Shown here: positions 41,680-50,581 of the stretch, in pieces
How positions within the stretch are numbered: the stretch's first letter is position 1
How the letters are laid out: every line of letters begins with the position of its first letter
Assembly (NCBI GenBank): GCA_009844425.1
Contig: VYBN01000043.1
Span: 1 to 60,711, forward strand
DNA from: Gammaproteobacteria bacterium
GTDB taxonomy: Bacteria > Pseudomonadota > Gammaproteobacteria > Steroidobacterales > Foliamicaceae
Direction: 5' to 3'
Length of the DNA: 60,711 bases
Notes under the pieces: generated by a model
Databases searched by the model: none
What the model was told of the DNA's origin: nothing
What the model saw: the letters and a program-made list of their open reading frames with translations, nothing else
Made by a program: the position numbers and the translations under genes

Positions 41680-43038
41680 ATGCGGGAAGTGGCCGAAATC
41701 CTCAAGGTCCGCAATGGGCCTGGGCAGCCGGCCGTGGCCCGGGGCGGAACGGCCGGACTGGCCGGAGGCGCCGCTTTTGCTGCGCTCTTGATCGGCGTTC
41801 TGGCAACGGCCGGCCCGGTTTTCGACACGCAGGCCGCAGAAACCGAAAGCGAACCGCTGGAGTTGGGCTTTTTGGCCTTTGGCGACAGCGGTTTGCACGA
41901 CGATTATGTGGAACGGGGCGCTCCAATCACCTCCCGCGAGGAATTAATCGAGAGATACAGGCGCGCCTGGCTCAAGGACCACCGCGACCCGGCGGAATTC
42001 ACCCCGCCGCCGTCCCACTACCTGAACGACCGCGTTGGTTTTACCCTGACCAGCGGCGCAATTCCGGCGGCTAACGCCATGAAGCGGCACTGCCTTGCCG
42101 CGCCATGCGAGTTTGCGCTGATGCTGGGCGACAACATTTACCCGGACGGCGCCGCCGGCGACGACAGCGACGAGCGACGCTTCGCCGCCATGTTGACCGA
42201 ACCTTTCGGAGCGCTGGGCGCAGGCAACCCGGACTACCGCATCTACGCGGCGCTGGGCAACCACGACTGGCACACCTCGCGGGCTGGCGCCATGGCGCAG
42301 GTGAAATACCTGGAAAGCAATCCGCCCTTCTACATGAACGGCAACATTTACCGGGTCAAACCGCCGTCGGGCAAAGGCCAGGTGGAATTGTTCGTCATCG
42401 ACACCATGGTGCTGCTGGCGGGTCAAACCGTTGCGCGGGCCGCCTTGAATCCCGACGGCAGCGAGGCGCAAAGCGGCAGGGTCGAACGCCGACCGTCCTG
42501 GTCGAAACCCTCGACGGAGATGGAAAAATACATGATCCAATGGCTGGAGCGCCAGCTTGAAGATTCCGATGCGCGCTGGAAGTTCGTTGTGGGGCATCAT
42601 CCCATATGGTCAGGCGGCGGGTTCAAATTCGAGCAGGCGCGAGTGTTGCGCCGCCTGCTGCTGCCGGCCCTGTGCCGCTACGCCGATGCCTATTTCGCCG
42701 GACACGACCATACGCTGGAGCTGCACGAGGACAGCTGCGAATCCGGGCCGGGGCCGGAAAGCGCCAGCCCCCTGCCGCTGGTCGTTTCCGGCGCAGCCTC
42801 CGCGCAGCGCGGCGTACATAGCAAATTCATCGCGCATCAGAGCGCCAAGTATCCGGCCAGCCACACACTTTTCTCCCGCGGCATGGTATGGGGCTTTGCC
42901 TATGTGCGGCTTAAAGGCGATTCCGCCACCGTGGATTTGTTCAGCACGCCGAACTCGGGCAGCGGCGAGCCGCAGCGGGAATTCCGCTACACCTTCGCGC
43001 GCCGTTCAGGAGCCCTGCGGCCGCGAGGGGCCCCATAG
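41680..43038 (+). CDS. Membrane-anchored metallophosphatase (purple acid phosphatase-like)
   Basis: A 452-residue calcineurin-like phosphoesterase, 8 bases after the namZ-like gene. After a short N-terminal stretch a hydrophobic segment (GAAFAALLIGVLATAGPV) acts as signal or anchor, so the catalytic domain should be periplasmic. All metal motifs are there: FLAFGDSG near residue 65, LMLGDNIYPDG near 149, ALGNHDWH near 192, VVGHHPIW near 304 and FAGHDHTLELHEDS near 340. Substrate unknown; in this locus it might dephosphorylate cell-wall or sugar-phosphate fragments, but the link rests only on adjacency. Its 3' end faces the N-formylglutamate amidohydrolase gene across a 175-base gap with no visible gene. 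Confidence 0.87.
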   Translation: MREVAEILKVRNGPGQPAVARGGTAGLAGGAAFAALLIGVLATAGPVFDTQAAETESEPLELGFLAFGDSGLHDDYVERGAPITSREELIERYRRAWLKDHRDPAEFTPPPSHYLNDRVGFTLTSGAIPAANAMKRHCLAAPCEFALMLGDNIYPDGAAGDDSDERRFAAMLTEPFGALGAGNPDYRIYAALGNHDWHTSRAGAMAQVKYLESNPPFYMNGNIYRVKPPSGKGQVELFVIDTMVLLAGQTVARAALNPDGSEAQSGRVERRPSWSKPSTEMEKYMIQWLERQLEDSDARWKFVVGHHPIWSGGGFKFEQARVLRRLLLPALCRYADAYFAGHDHTLELHEDSCESGPGPESASPLPLVVSGAASAQRGVHSKFIAHQSAKYPASHTLFSRGMVWGFAYVRLKGDSATVDLFSTPNSGSGEPQREFRYTFARRSGALRPRGAP

Positions 43039-43213
43039 ACAGGATCAGGCGCCCGATGCGGGCAATGCTTGGGGCAAGTGCTCCAGCAACGGTCCAGCGC
43101 CGCGAGGAAGCCCAGCGCCTCCATCACCAAGCGCATGAAGTGGAATCTTATGATCGTCAGCCAATCGCGGCGGCTTTATCTGAAACCGGGGTCTGGATGG
43201 CCTGCATAGAAGG

Positions 43214-43999
43214 CTATCCGCGCAGCGTATACAGGCCGGGATCGGAAAGGATGGGTTTGAGCGCCGCGTGGATCCAGTCCGCCATGCGCTCCAGCTTCGC
43301 AGGCGTGTCCAGCATATCCTGGCGGACCTCCATCGCCGCGTACGGAAAGTTGCGGTCCTCGGCGTGATGGTCAACGGTGAAGTCCTCGGGATGCCGCCCC
43401 GAATACGGCTGGTTGTCGCCCACCAGAAGCGTTCCGTCCTCGCGCAGGCCGTCGAGCAGCGGGCGGGCGATCCGCGCGTCCCGGTCCCACAGCACGCCGC
43501 AATCCCAGCGCCGGTCCTCGCCGTCAAGAAACCGCGTAAAGCTGTGTATCGCGATCAGCACGGGCGCTTCCACGATCGAGCAAAGGCGATCCAGTTCCCG
43601 GTCGATTGCGCAGCGATAGGGCCGGTAAATGGCTGCAGCCCGAAGTTCCTTGTCTTGTTCGCTCAGCTCCCGGTTGCCGGGCACTTCGACCCCGTCGCTC
43701 AGGTCGAGAAAGGCGGAAGCATCCGTAAGCGCCCGGTTGCAGTCCACGACCAGGCGCGAGTAGTTGCAGAGCACGGCGGTGGAGTTCAGGCGTTCGCTCA
43801 ATGCCAGCGCCAGTTCGCCCGCCCCGAGGTCCTGGGCGATGTGGCTTGCGCGATGTTCCGGCGAAAGTCCGAGATGATCAAGGGCCCGCGGGATACGCCG
43901 GGCGGCGTGATCGCAAACTACCAGCTGGGGCGCCGTCGCGCCGGGCCTATGCACCTCGTACGGGGCGGGCTCGGACGCATCCAGCAGCTCGGAAACCAT
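43214..43999 (-). CDS. N-formylglutamate amidohydrolase-family protein
   Basis: A 261-residue member of the N-formylglutamate amidohydrolase (HutG-like) family. Conserved parts: LVVCDHAARRIPRALDHLGL, HIAQDLGAGELALALSERL, SRLVVDCNRAL, VLIAIHSFTRFL, DNQPYSGRHPEDFTVDHHAE. I start at MVSELLDASEPAPYEVHRPG; an upstream ATG 13 codons earlier is close to the tRNA. No histidine-degradation genes are near, so the substrate could be another N-acyl amino acid. It sits directly downstream of the tRNA pair on the same strand. Confidence 0.88.
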   Translation of the reverse strand: MVSELLDASEPAPYEVHRPGATAPQLVVCDHAARRIPRALDHLGLSPEHRASHIAQDLGAGELALALSERLNSTAVLCNYSRLVVDCNRALTDASAFLDLSDGVEVPGNRELSEQDKELRAAAIYRPYRCAIDRELDRLCSIVEAPVLIAIHSFTRFLDGEDRRWDCGVLWDRDARIARPLLDGLREDGTLLVGDNQPYSGRHPEDFTVDHHAEDRNFPYAAMEVRQDMLDTPAKLERMADWIHAALKPILSDPGLYTLRG

Positions 44000-44026
44000 C
44001 ACCAAGTCATTTGTCCGTAAGTAAAG

Positions 44027-44101
44027 TGGCGTCCCCAAGGGGATTCGAACCCCTGTTGCCGGCGTGAAAGGCCGGTGTCCTAACCACTAGACGATGGGGA
44101 C
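44027..44101 (-). tRNA. tRNA-Glu (anticodon TTC)
   Basis: A 75-base tRNA with acceptor GTCCCCA, anticodon arm CCGGCCTTTCACGCCGG (TTC), T-arm CAGGGGTTCGAATCCCCTT-type, discriminator G and encoded CCA. Its 5' base directly follows the CCA of tRNA-Ala with no spacer. Confidence 0.97.
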
Positions 44102-44177
<76 letters not shown>

Positions 44178-44254
44178 TACACAAGAGGCGGAATTGTAGC
44201 CGCTCGACTATCCGAGCGCCAGTTGAAGCTGTTGCCTTGCGTTGAAACGATGTG

Positions 44255-44283
44255 TTGACAACGTTGTCATTATGAGGCTAAAT
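44255..44283 (+). promoter_or_regulatory. LacI-type operator overlapping the -35 box of the second TonB receptor
   Basis: TGACAACGTTGTCA at 44256-44269 is a perfect 14-base palindrome with the central CG pair typical of LacI-family operators. TTGACA (44255-44260) inside it reads as a consensus -35 box, and CTAAAT (44278-44283) or the frame one base on is a weak -10 box 17 bases later. A bound repressor would block RNA polymerase directly. The LacI-family gene at 47156 is the natural candidate. Confidence 0.75.
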
Positions 44284-44314
44284 TCGGTGCCCTGTTCAAA
44301 TTAGGGGAGGAATC

Positions 44315-47020
44315 ATGTTTGATTTTCGCGCCACAGCTACGCGGCTCTTGCGCCCGTCCACCGTTGTCCTGCCGCTGCTGATTCTGGGCGGCGCCGGGCC
44401 GGCGCTTGCCCAGCAGGACGACGCCGGCGGCGACAATGCGATCGTAATCGAGGAAATCGTGGTCACCGCCACCAAGCGCGCCACCAACCTCATGTCGACG
44501 CCTATCGCGGTTACCGCGGTCACCCAGAACCAATTGACGGATCAGGGCGTTAGCAACGTAACGGATCTCGGGGACCTGGTGCCGAACATGCAGGTCGGCT
44601 CCTCGCCTTCGGATTCCGGTGTGCAAGTCACCGTGCGCGGCATTACCTCAAACAACTTCACGGAGCTCGGTGATCCAACCGTCGCCATACATGTCGACGG
44701 CATGCACACACCTCGACCCCAGGCAGGGCTGGCGCTGCTGCATGACGTCGGCCGCGTGGAAATACTGCGCGGACCGCAAGGCACGCTGTTCGGACGAAAC
44801 TCGACTTCCGGCAGCATCAACATCATCACTGCCCAGCCCGGCACCGAAGTGCTTGAAGGCAATGTCGAGCTTGACGCCGGAAGGTTCAGCCGCATGGGCG
44901 CACGGGGCTGGATCAACCTGCCGGCCAACCAGAACCTGGCGTTCCGCGTTTCCGGCATGATGGAAAAATCGGACTCCTATATTCACCAGGAAACGGACCG
45001 CTTCGATCTCGCCTTCGACCCGGATGGCGACGGCAATTTCGAGATTCCCGCCGATGGCGTTCCCAACACGGACCAGCGAAGGAACCGCAATGTTTCGGAT
45101 GACGAGGCCTACTTTGCCGTGGACCGATGGGCCGCCCGTGTTGCGATGCGCGCCTACCTGGGCGATTCCGCGAGCTGGCAGGTCACATACGACTATTTCC
45201 AGGACAACAGTCCGGGCGGCCTGTCGCTCAAGGACTGCGAGAAAGCCGCAGGCACCTTCTTCGAATGCGATCATGACCAGTGGTACGCCAGGATCAACGT
45301 TCCCGGCGAGCTTGATTTCACCATCAAAACGCTGCGATCCGAGTTCACATGGGACGTTCTGGACTCGGTTGTTCTGGAGTACCGCGTCGCCTGGTCGCAG
45401 CAGGATCGTTACCAGCAGTACGACGGCGACGGCGGGGCCTGGGTCGATCCCGACCATCCCGGTTACGGCATCGTGCGGTTCTGCTGCGGCGCACCGCCAC
45501 TGGTCCGCGACGCCAGCGCGTTTGAACAGCATGGGTTTGATGTGGAAGTCAAGTTTCCCTTCGAAGATCTCCAGCTAACAACCCGGTACTCGACCTACAA
45601 GTCGATGGTCCACGAGTTGCAATTCAAGTCAACGGGCGACGGCGACCTCTCCTGGATAGCGGGCGCATTCTTCATGGAAGAGGAGAATTCCATTCGTTTC
45701 GACGTCGAAATTCCGTTCTGCTGCGCCGGCGGAATTCCGCTTGCGCAAGCGTTCCTGCAGCCGGACCGTGGCGTCTCGACCGAGGCAGTATTCGCCCAGT
45801 TCGACTACGCCATAACGGAAAGGGCCAATGTGACTGTCGGCTATCGCCAGACCTGGGACGAGAAGTACGACCGGGGCGGATCGAACCACCAGACAATCGG
45901 CTACTGGGTCAATCCCGGCGCTTACGATCCGGCCGGCTCATTCTGGTATGAGTCCTGGGGCCTCATCGGAGTTGATCCGACGTGGGCGTCAAACCCGGCC
46001 TTTCATCAGGCGAATGTCCTGACCGGCGCGATGGGTTCGCACGCGGAGGACTTCACGTCGAGGATACCTGGCACTGACAACACTTACCAGGCCGACTGGG
46101 GACAAGGCACCTGGCGCGCCGGTTTCGACTATCTCATAAGCAATGATCTGTTCGCATACGGATACGTCGCCAGCGGCTTCAAGGCCGGTGGATTCGGCGA
46201 CAAGGTGGACATCTGCGAGTGCGGCGAAGTCACGGCCTTCCCGTACGACCCGGAGGAAGTCATCACCTACGAGCTGGGCCTGAAGGGCGAAGTCCTGGAC
46301 GGAAACCTGCGTCTGCTCGCCAACGTCTTCTTCAATGACTATAGCGACATGCAACGCACTTCATGGGTCATCGTCGGCGAGTCCGTCAACAGCGGCAACG
46401 ATATCGGCACGCTGCTCACGACCAATCTGGCGGAGGCCGGGATTTTCGGCGCCGAGTTCGAATGGGACTGGGCCGAACCCTGGCCCGGGGGCCGGTTCTT
46501 CGGCTGGGTTTCGTGGCTGAATGCCGAAATCGACAAGCTCGAGGACGGCGAGGACGGCCTGTTCTGCTTTGAGCGCGCGTATCTTGGATTCTCGCCCTGC
46601 CCCCCGCAGGATCCCACCCAGCTCAGAGGCGACAACACGTTGCGCCGGCCTCTGGACCTGTCGGGCAACAAGCTTCCCTGGTCGCCGGAATGGTCATTCT
46701 CGGCAACGGTGGACCACACCTGGTGGCTCGGCAACGGCTGGGTTATCGGGCCGTCGCTGACCTGGAACTGGCAGGCCGAGATGTTCTTCAACGACAACAA
46801 CTACACGGAAGGACCCTTTCACGCCGGCCAGAAAGCGGTGAGCACGTTCAATGCGAATTTCAGGATCATCAACGAGGATCAGGGTTGGGCGCTGGTGTTG
46901 TTCGGCTACAACTTAAGCGATGAACTGGTGCGCTCCTGGGCGGACCCGGGACCGGGCTACTGGCGCGCCAACTTCTTTCCGCCGAGAACATACGGAGTAC
47001 GCTTCAGCAAGGGCTTTTAG
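44315..47020 (+). CDS. TonB-dependent outer-membrane receptor, LacI-controlled sugar locus
   Basis: A 901-residue outer-membrane receptor with GGGGAGG before the ATG. The signal peptide runs through VVLPLLILGGAGPALAQ. The TonB-box/plug region reads IEEIVVTATKRATNLMSTPI and DPTVAIHVDGMHTPRP, followed by VGRVEILRGPQGTLFGRNST; the barrel ends YGVRFSKGF with terminal phenylalanine. Three double-cysteine pairs in predicted loops (FCCGAPP, FCCAGG, CECGE) are unusual for a receptor and may form disulfides outside the cell. The promoter carries a LacI-type operator, and regulator and glycosidase genes follow downstream. I infer uptake of a plant- or alga-derived oligosaccharide, substrate not known. 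Confidence 0.92.
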   Translation: MFDFRATATRLLRPSTVVLPLLILGGAGPALAQQDDAGGDNAIVIEEIVVTATKRATNLMSTPIAVTAVTQNQLTDQGVSNVTDLGDLVPNMQVGSSPSDSGVQVTVRGITSNNFTELGDPTVAIHVDGMHTPRPQAGLALLHDVGRVEILRGPQGTLFGRNSTSGSINIITAQPGTEVLEGNVELDAGRFSRMGARGWINLPANQNLAFRVSGMMEKSDSYIHQETDRFDLAFDPDGDGNFEIPADGVPNTDQRRNRNVSDDEAYFAVDRWAARVAMRAYLGDSASWQVTYDYFQDNSPGGLSLKDCEKAAGTFFECDHDQWYARINVPGELDFTIKTLRSEFTWDVLDSVVLEYRVAWSQQDRYQQYDGDGGAWVDPDHPGYGIVRFCCGAPPLVRDASAFEQHGFDVEVKFPFEDLQLTTRYSTYKSMVHELQFKSTGDGDLSWIAGAFFMEEENSIRFDVEIPFCCAGGIPLAQAFLQPDRGVSTEAVFAQFDYAITERANVTVGYRQTWDEKYDRGGSNHQTIGYWVNPGAYDPAGSFWYESWGLIGVDPTWASNPAFHQANVLTGAMGSHAEDFTSRIPGTDNTYQADWGQGTWRAGFDYLISNDLFAYGYVASGFKAGGFGDKVDICECGEVTAFPYDPEEVITYELGLKGEVLDGNLRLLANVFFNDYSDMQRTSWVIVGESVNSGNDIGTLLTTNLAEAGIFGAEFEWDWAEPWPGGRFFGWVSWLNAEIDKLEDGEDGLFCFERAYLGFSPCPPQDPTQLRGDNTLRRPLDLSGNKLPWSPEWSFSATVDHTWWLGNGWVIGPSLTWNWQAEMFFNDNNYTEGPFHAGQKAVSTFNANFRIINEDQGWALVLFGYNLSDELVRSWADPGPGYWRANFFPPRTYGVRFSKGF

Positions 47021-47058
47021 CAGCGCCCCTGTTCCTCCACGGAGGCCGGCGGCACGCA

Positions 47059-47088
47059 AACCCGGTGCTCACCCAGGAGCACCGGGTT
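47059..47088 (+). terminator. Strong hairpin after the TonB receptor
   Basis: AACCCGGTGCTC and GAGCACCGGGTT form a perfect 12-bp stem with the 6-base loop ACCCAG, 38 bases after the receptor stop. There is no T-run, so it is a Rho-independent terminator only in a loose sense, or an mRNA-stabilising structure. Confidence 0.6.
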
Positions 47089-47155
47089 CGCAGTCGCCAC
47101 AATGGAGAACCACTCCGCTCCATCACGCCGGATGAACTTGCACGCGATTCGCGCC

Positions 47156-48211
47156 ATGAACGACAAACAGCAGGCAAAGGCCGCAAGAGGCGCTCCCAGG
47201 GCCACCATCCACGACGTTGCCGCCCGGGCGGAGGTGTCGATCAAGACCGTCTCGCGAGTGCTCAACAAGGAACCCACGGTCAGGAACAGCACTCGCGATC
47301 GTGTCCTCAAGGCCGCCGGCGCACTCAATTACGAGCCCCACCCCCAGGCGCGGGGCCTCAAGGGGAGGCTGACTCACTCGATCGGCCTGCTCTACGAGAA
47401 TCCTCAGGAGTTCAGCTATGTACAGAAGGCGCTTGAAGGCGTATTCGACGCTTGTCGGTCGCGCAATCTTTCCCTGCTGCTGCGACCCTGCCCGGAGCGG
47501 GTCGCGGTTGACGATGTGCGCCGCTTCGTGCTCCAGACACGGGTTGACGGCGTAGTGTTGCTTGCGCCCCTCAGCGACCATCCGGACGTCGTCGCGATGT
47601 TGCAGGAGCTTGGGATACCGATGGCGCAGGTGTCGCCGGGCGTCGCGGCGCCCGGCACGATTTCGGTAAACCCCAGGGACCGGGAAGCCAGCGAGCAACT
47701 CACGGAACACGTCATTTCAATCGGACACCGGCGGATCGGGTTCATCGAGGGCGACCCGCGCCACGGCTCCAGTCACAAGCGGCTGAGCGGGTTTCTCGCG
47801 AGTATGCGCAAACACGGCCTGGATTCCGGCGGGCAGCTGATTTCACGGGGCTTTTTTACCTTTGACTCCGGCAAACAGGCGGCGAATCAACTGCTTCGCA
47901 GGCAGCCCTGCCCTACCGCCATCATCGCCAGCAACGACGATATGGCCGCCGGCGCAATCGTGGCGGCCCGGGAACTGGGCCTTGACGTGCCGGGCGACGT
48001 GTCGGTGGTGGGGTTTGACGACTCGCCGATCGCTTCGCACACCTGGCCCGCCCTGACCACGCTGAGGCAACCCATCAGCGAAATGGCCTCGACCGCCGCA
48101 TTGCGGCTCATCGACCAGGTGGCCGGCGTTGCCCAGGTTGCGGGACACCAGGAATTCGATTGCGAAATCGTGATGCGCGACTCGCTCGCGGCGCCCGGAC
48201 CGGCCGAATAG
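47156..48211 (+). CDS. LacI-family transcriptional regulator
   Basis: A regulator of 351 residues from the ATG giving MNDKQQAKAARGAPRATIHD; an in-frame ATG 18 codons earlier (47102) is possible. The helix-turn-helix is TIHDVAARAEVSIKTVSRVL with the hinge NYEPHPQARGLKGRL. The effector domain has PTAIIASNDDMAAGAIVAA and DVSVVGFDDSPIASHTWPAL, typical of sugar-binding LacI proteins. The operator upstream of the TonB receptor is its probable target, with an oligosaccharide or its breakdown product as inducer. Its stop (TAG) shares a base with the GTG start of the next gene. Confidence 0.93.
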   Translation: MNDKQQAKAARGAPRATIHDVAARAEVSIKTVSRVLNKEPTVRNSTRDRVLKAAGALNYEPHPQARGLKGRLTHSIGLLYENPQEFSYVQKALEGVFDACRSRNLSLLLRPCPERVAVDDVRRFVLQTRVDGVVLLAPLSDHPDVVAMLQELGIPMAQVSPGVAAPGTISVNPRDREASEQLTEHVISIGHRRIGFIEGDPRHGSSHKRLSGFLASMRKHGLDSGGQLISRGFFTFDSGKQAANQLLRRQPCPTAIIASNDDMAAGAIVAARELGLDVPGDVSVVGFDDSPIASHTWPALTTLRQPISEMASTAALRLIDQVAGVAQVAGHQEFDCEIVMRDSLAAPGPAE

Positions 48212-50478
48212 TGAGCGGATCCGCCCAGGGGCCGCGCTGGCCCGATTGCCGCAGCCCGCTGGACCGGCACGCCGAAGCGCAAACGCGAATCGAAGCGGAA
48301 GTAGCCCGCCGCCTGGCGAAGATGACGGCCAGGCAGAAGGTCGCACAGATGATTCAGGCGGAAATCTCGTCGATCAGGCCGGAAGATCTTGCACAGATTC
48401 CGGTCGGGGCGATACTCAACGGGGGAGGCTGTGCCCCCGGCAACAACAAGCGCGTCGCCCTGAGCGAATGGCTGGGGGTTGCCGATGCCTTCTTCGAGGC
48501 GTCCATCGCCGACGGCGGCGTGCCCATCATGTGGGGGACGGATGCGGTGCACGGCCATTCCAACGTATGCGGCGCCACCGTTTTTCCACACAATATCGGG
48601 CTGGGCGCCGCGCGCAACCCGCAACTGATCGATGCCATAGGCGCGGCTACCGCAGCCGAGATCGTGGCCAGCGGTATGGACTGGACCTTCGCGCCCACGC
48701 TTGCAGTGGCGCGGGATGACCGCTGGGGCCGCACCTACGAAAGCTATTCGGAAAACCCGGAAATTGTTAAAGAGTACGCGCCCCGGCTGATTCGCGGCCT
48801 TCAGGGCAAACCCGCCCCGGGCGCCTTGGGCGCCCCGGGGAAGGTCCTGGCCACGGCCAAGCACTTTATCGGCGAGGGGGGCACCGCGGAAGGCATCGAT
48901 CAGGGCAGCACCCGATGCAGCGAAGAGCAACTGCGCGACCTCCACGCTCCGGGTCACATGGCCGCCATTGCCGCCGGCGTGCAGGTCGTGATGGCGTCGT
49001 TCAATGATTTCAACGGCGCCAAGCTGCACAGCCACCGACATTTGCTCACCGATGTGCTCAAGGAGCAGATGGGGTTCACGGGATTCTTAATCAGCGACTG
49101 GAACGGGTTTCAGCAGGTTGACGAGGATTTTGGCGACGCCTGCGCCGAGTCGGTCAATGCGGGCATCGACATGATGGTGGCGCTCAACCTGGGTTATGGG
49201 ATGAACCCCGCGCTGGTGGGCCTGCTGTCCGCGATTCCGCGCTTCACCGATGCCGCCACCGATCCCATCATGGGATACATTTCCGATAAAACCCGGTCGC
49301 GCTGGGGGCGGCGGCGCCCCTATATTTTCGTGGGCGCGATACTTGCGGGACTTTCCTTCGCCGTACTGTGGCAGCTACCGCACATCGCGGGCGAAGGGCT
49401 GCTGTTCGCCGTATTCCTCGCGGGTTCGCTGCTGTTTTTCCTGGGCTATACGATTTTCGCGACACCCTGGGTCGCGCTCGGCTACGAACTCACGCCGGAC
49501 TACCATGAACGCACCCGCCTGATGGGCGTGCAGAACTTCTTCAGCCAATCGGCCTACCTGATCGCCCCGTGGTTCCTCGTGTTCATGGAGCTGGACGCGT
49601 TCACCGACATTCGGAACGGGGCGTCCGTCCTGGCCGTGCTGGTGGGCATTGCCTGCGTCGCAATCGGCGTGCTCCCCGCCATCCTGCTGCGCGAACGCTT
49701 CTCGGACACGGCAGTGGCATCCGCTGGGCGGGAATCCAGGCTCAGGCGGATATTCGGCGAAGTGAAGCGCTTTTTCCAGGGTTTCGGGCAAACCCTGAGC
49801 AACCGGCCGTTCCTGAAACTGTGCGGGGCGACCTTCCTGGTTTTCAACGGCTTCCAGCTCATTGCCGCCTTTCAGGTCTATGTGGTGATCTATTACGTCT
49901 TTGCAGGCGATCGCGATACGGCGAGCTGGTATATCGCGATGATCGGCACGATCGCGACGTTTTCGACTTTTGCGGTGGTCGCGTTCGCAGCCTGGCTGGG
50001 CACGGTGGTCGGCAAGCGCCATGCATTCTTCATTTGCATCGGCATTTCCACGCTGGGTTATGCGCTCAAGTGGTTCTGCTACGACCCGGCCAACCCTCTG
50101 TTGCTGCTGATCCCCGCTCCGCTGCTCGCATTCGGGCTGGGCAGCCTGTTTACCCTCATGCCGTCCATGGTTGCGGACGTATGCGACCTCGACGAGCTGA
50201 AGACCGGAAAGCGGCGCGAGGGCATGTACGGATCGATTTACTGGTGGGTGGTGAAACTCGGCATGGCCCTGGCGCTGGCCGCTGGCGGATTCCTTCTGAA
50301 CTTCACCGGCTTCGACGTGAACCTCGAGGGCAATCAGACCGAGAGCGCGTTGTTCTGGATGCGCGTGTGCGACGTGGTGCTTCCGGTGATCACTTCGCTG
50401 CTCGCCATTGCTTGTGTGGCGGCGTACGATCTGAGCGAGTCGCGGGTCCGGGAAATCCGCGAAAAACTCAACCGTTAG
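48211..50478 (+). CDS. In-frame chimera: truncated GH3 glycosidase joined to truncated MFS sugar symporter
   Basis: A single 755-residue frame of two unrelated halves. Residues 1 to about 322 are the barrel domain of a GH3 exo-glucosidase: VPIMWGTDAVHGHSNVCGAT, TFAPTLAVARDDRWGRTYES, KVLATAKHFIGEGG and the nucleophile in GFLISDWNGF. After NAGIDMMVAL, where a GH3 continues with its second domain, the protein turns into a GPH/SWEET-type MFS symporter (NPALVGLLSAIPRFTDAATD, MGYISDKTRSRWGRRRPYIF), missing only its first membrane helix or two. A deletion of roughly 1.5-2 kb between neighbouring GH3 and MFS genes explains it. The start is a GTG overlapping the lacI stop; no signal peptide. The GH3 half lacks its acid/base domain and is probably inactive. 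Confidence 0.85.
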   Translation: MSGSAQGPRWPDCRSPLDRHAEAQTRIEAEVARRLAKMTARQKVAQMIQAEISSIRPEDLAQIPVGAILNGGGCAPGNNKRVALSEWLGVADAFFEASIADGGVPIMWGTDAVHGHSNVCGATVFPHNIGLGAARNPQLIDAIGAATAAEIVASGMDWTFAPTLAVARDDRWGRTYESYSENPEIVKEYAPRLIRGLQGKPAPGALGAPGKVLATAKHFIGEGGTAEGIDQGSTRCSEEQLRDLHAPGHMAAIAAGVQVVMASFNDFNGAKLHSHRHLLTDVLKEQMGFTGFLISDWNGFQQVDEDFGDACAESVNAGIDMMVALNLGYGMNPALVGLLSAIPRFTDAATDPIMGYISDKTRSRWGRRRPYIFVGAILAGLSFAVLWQLPHIAGEGLLFAVFLAGSLLFFLGYTIFATPWVALGYELTPDYHERTRLMGVQNFFSQSAYLIAPWFLVFMELDAFTDIRNGASVLAVLVGIACVAIGVLPAILLRERFSDTAVASAGRESRLRRIFGEVKRFFQGFGQTLSNRPFLKLCGATFLVFNGFQLIAAFQVYVVIYYVFAGDRDTASWYIAMIGTIATFSTFAVVAFAAWLGTVVGKRHAFFICIGISTLGYALKWFCYDPANPLLLLIPAPLLAFGLGSLFTLMPSMVADVCDLDELKTGKRREGMYGSIYWWVVKLGMALALAAGGFLLNFTGFDVNLEGNQTESALFWMRVCDVVLPVITSLLAIACVAAYDLSESRVREIREKLNR

Positions 50479-50581
50479 CCCGTATAGCTTTCTGTTTAGT
50501 TTCCGGTGTCATTTTCCGATTGCCGCTCGGCGGATTATGAGATAAATTGAAGTCGGGCCGCCAAGCGCAAAGGATGCAATT

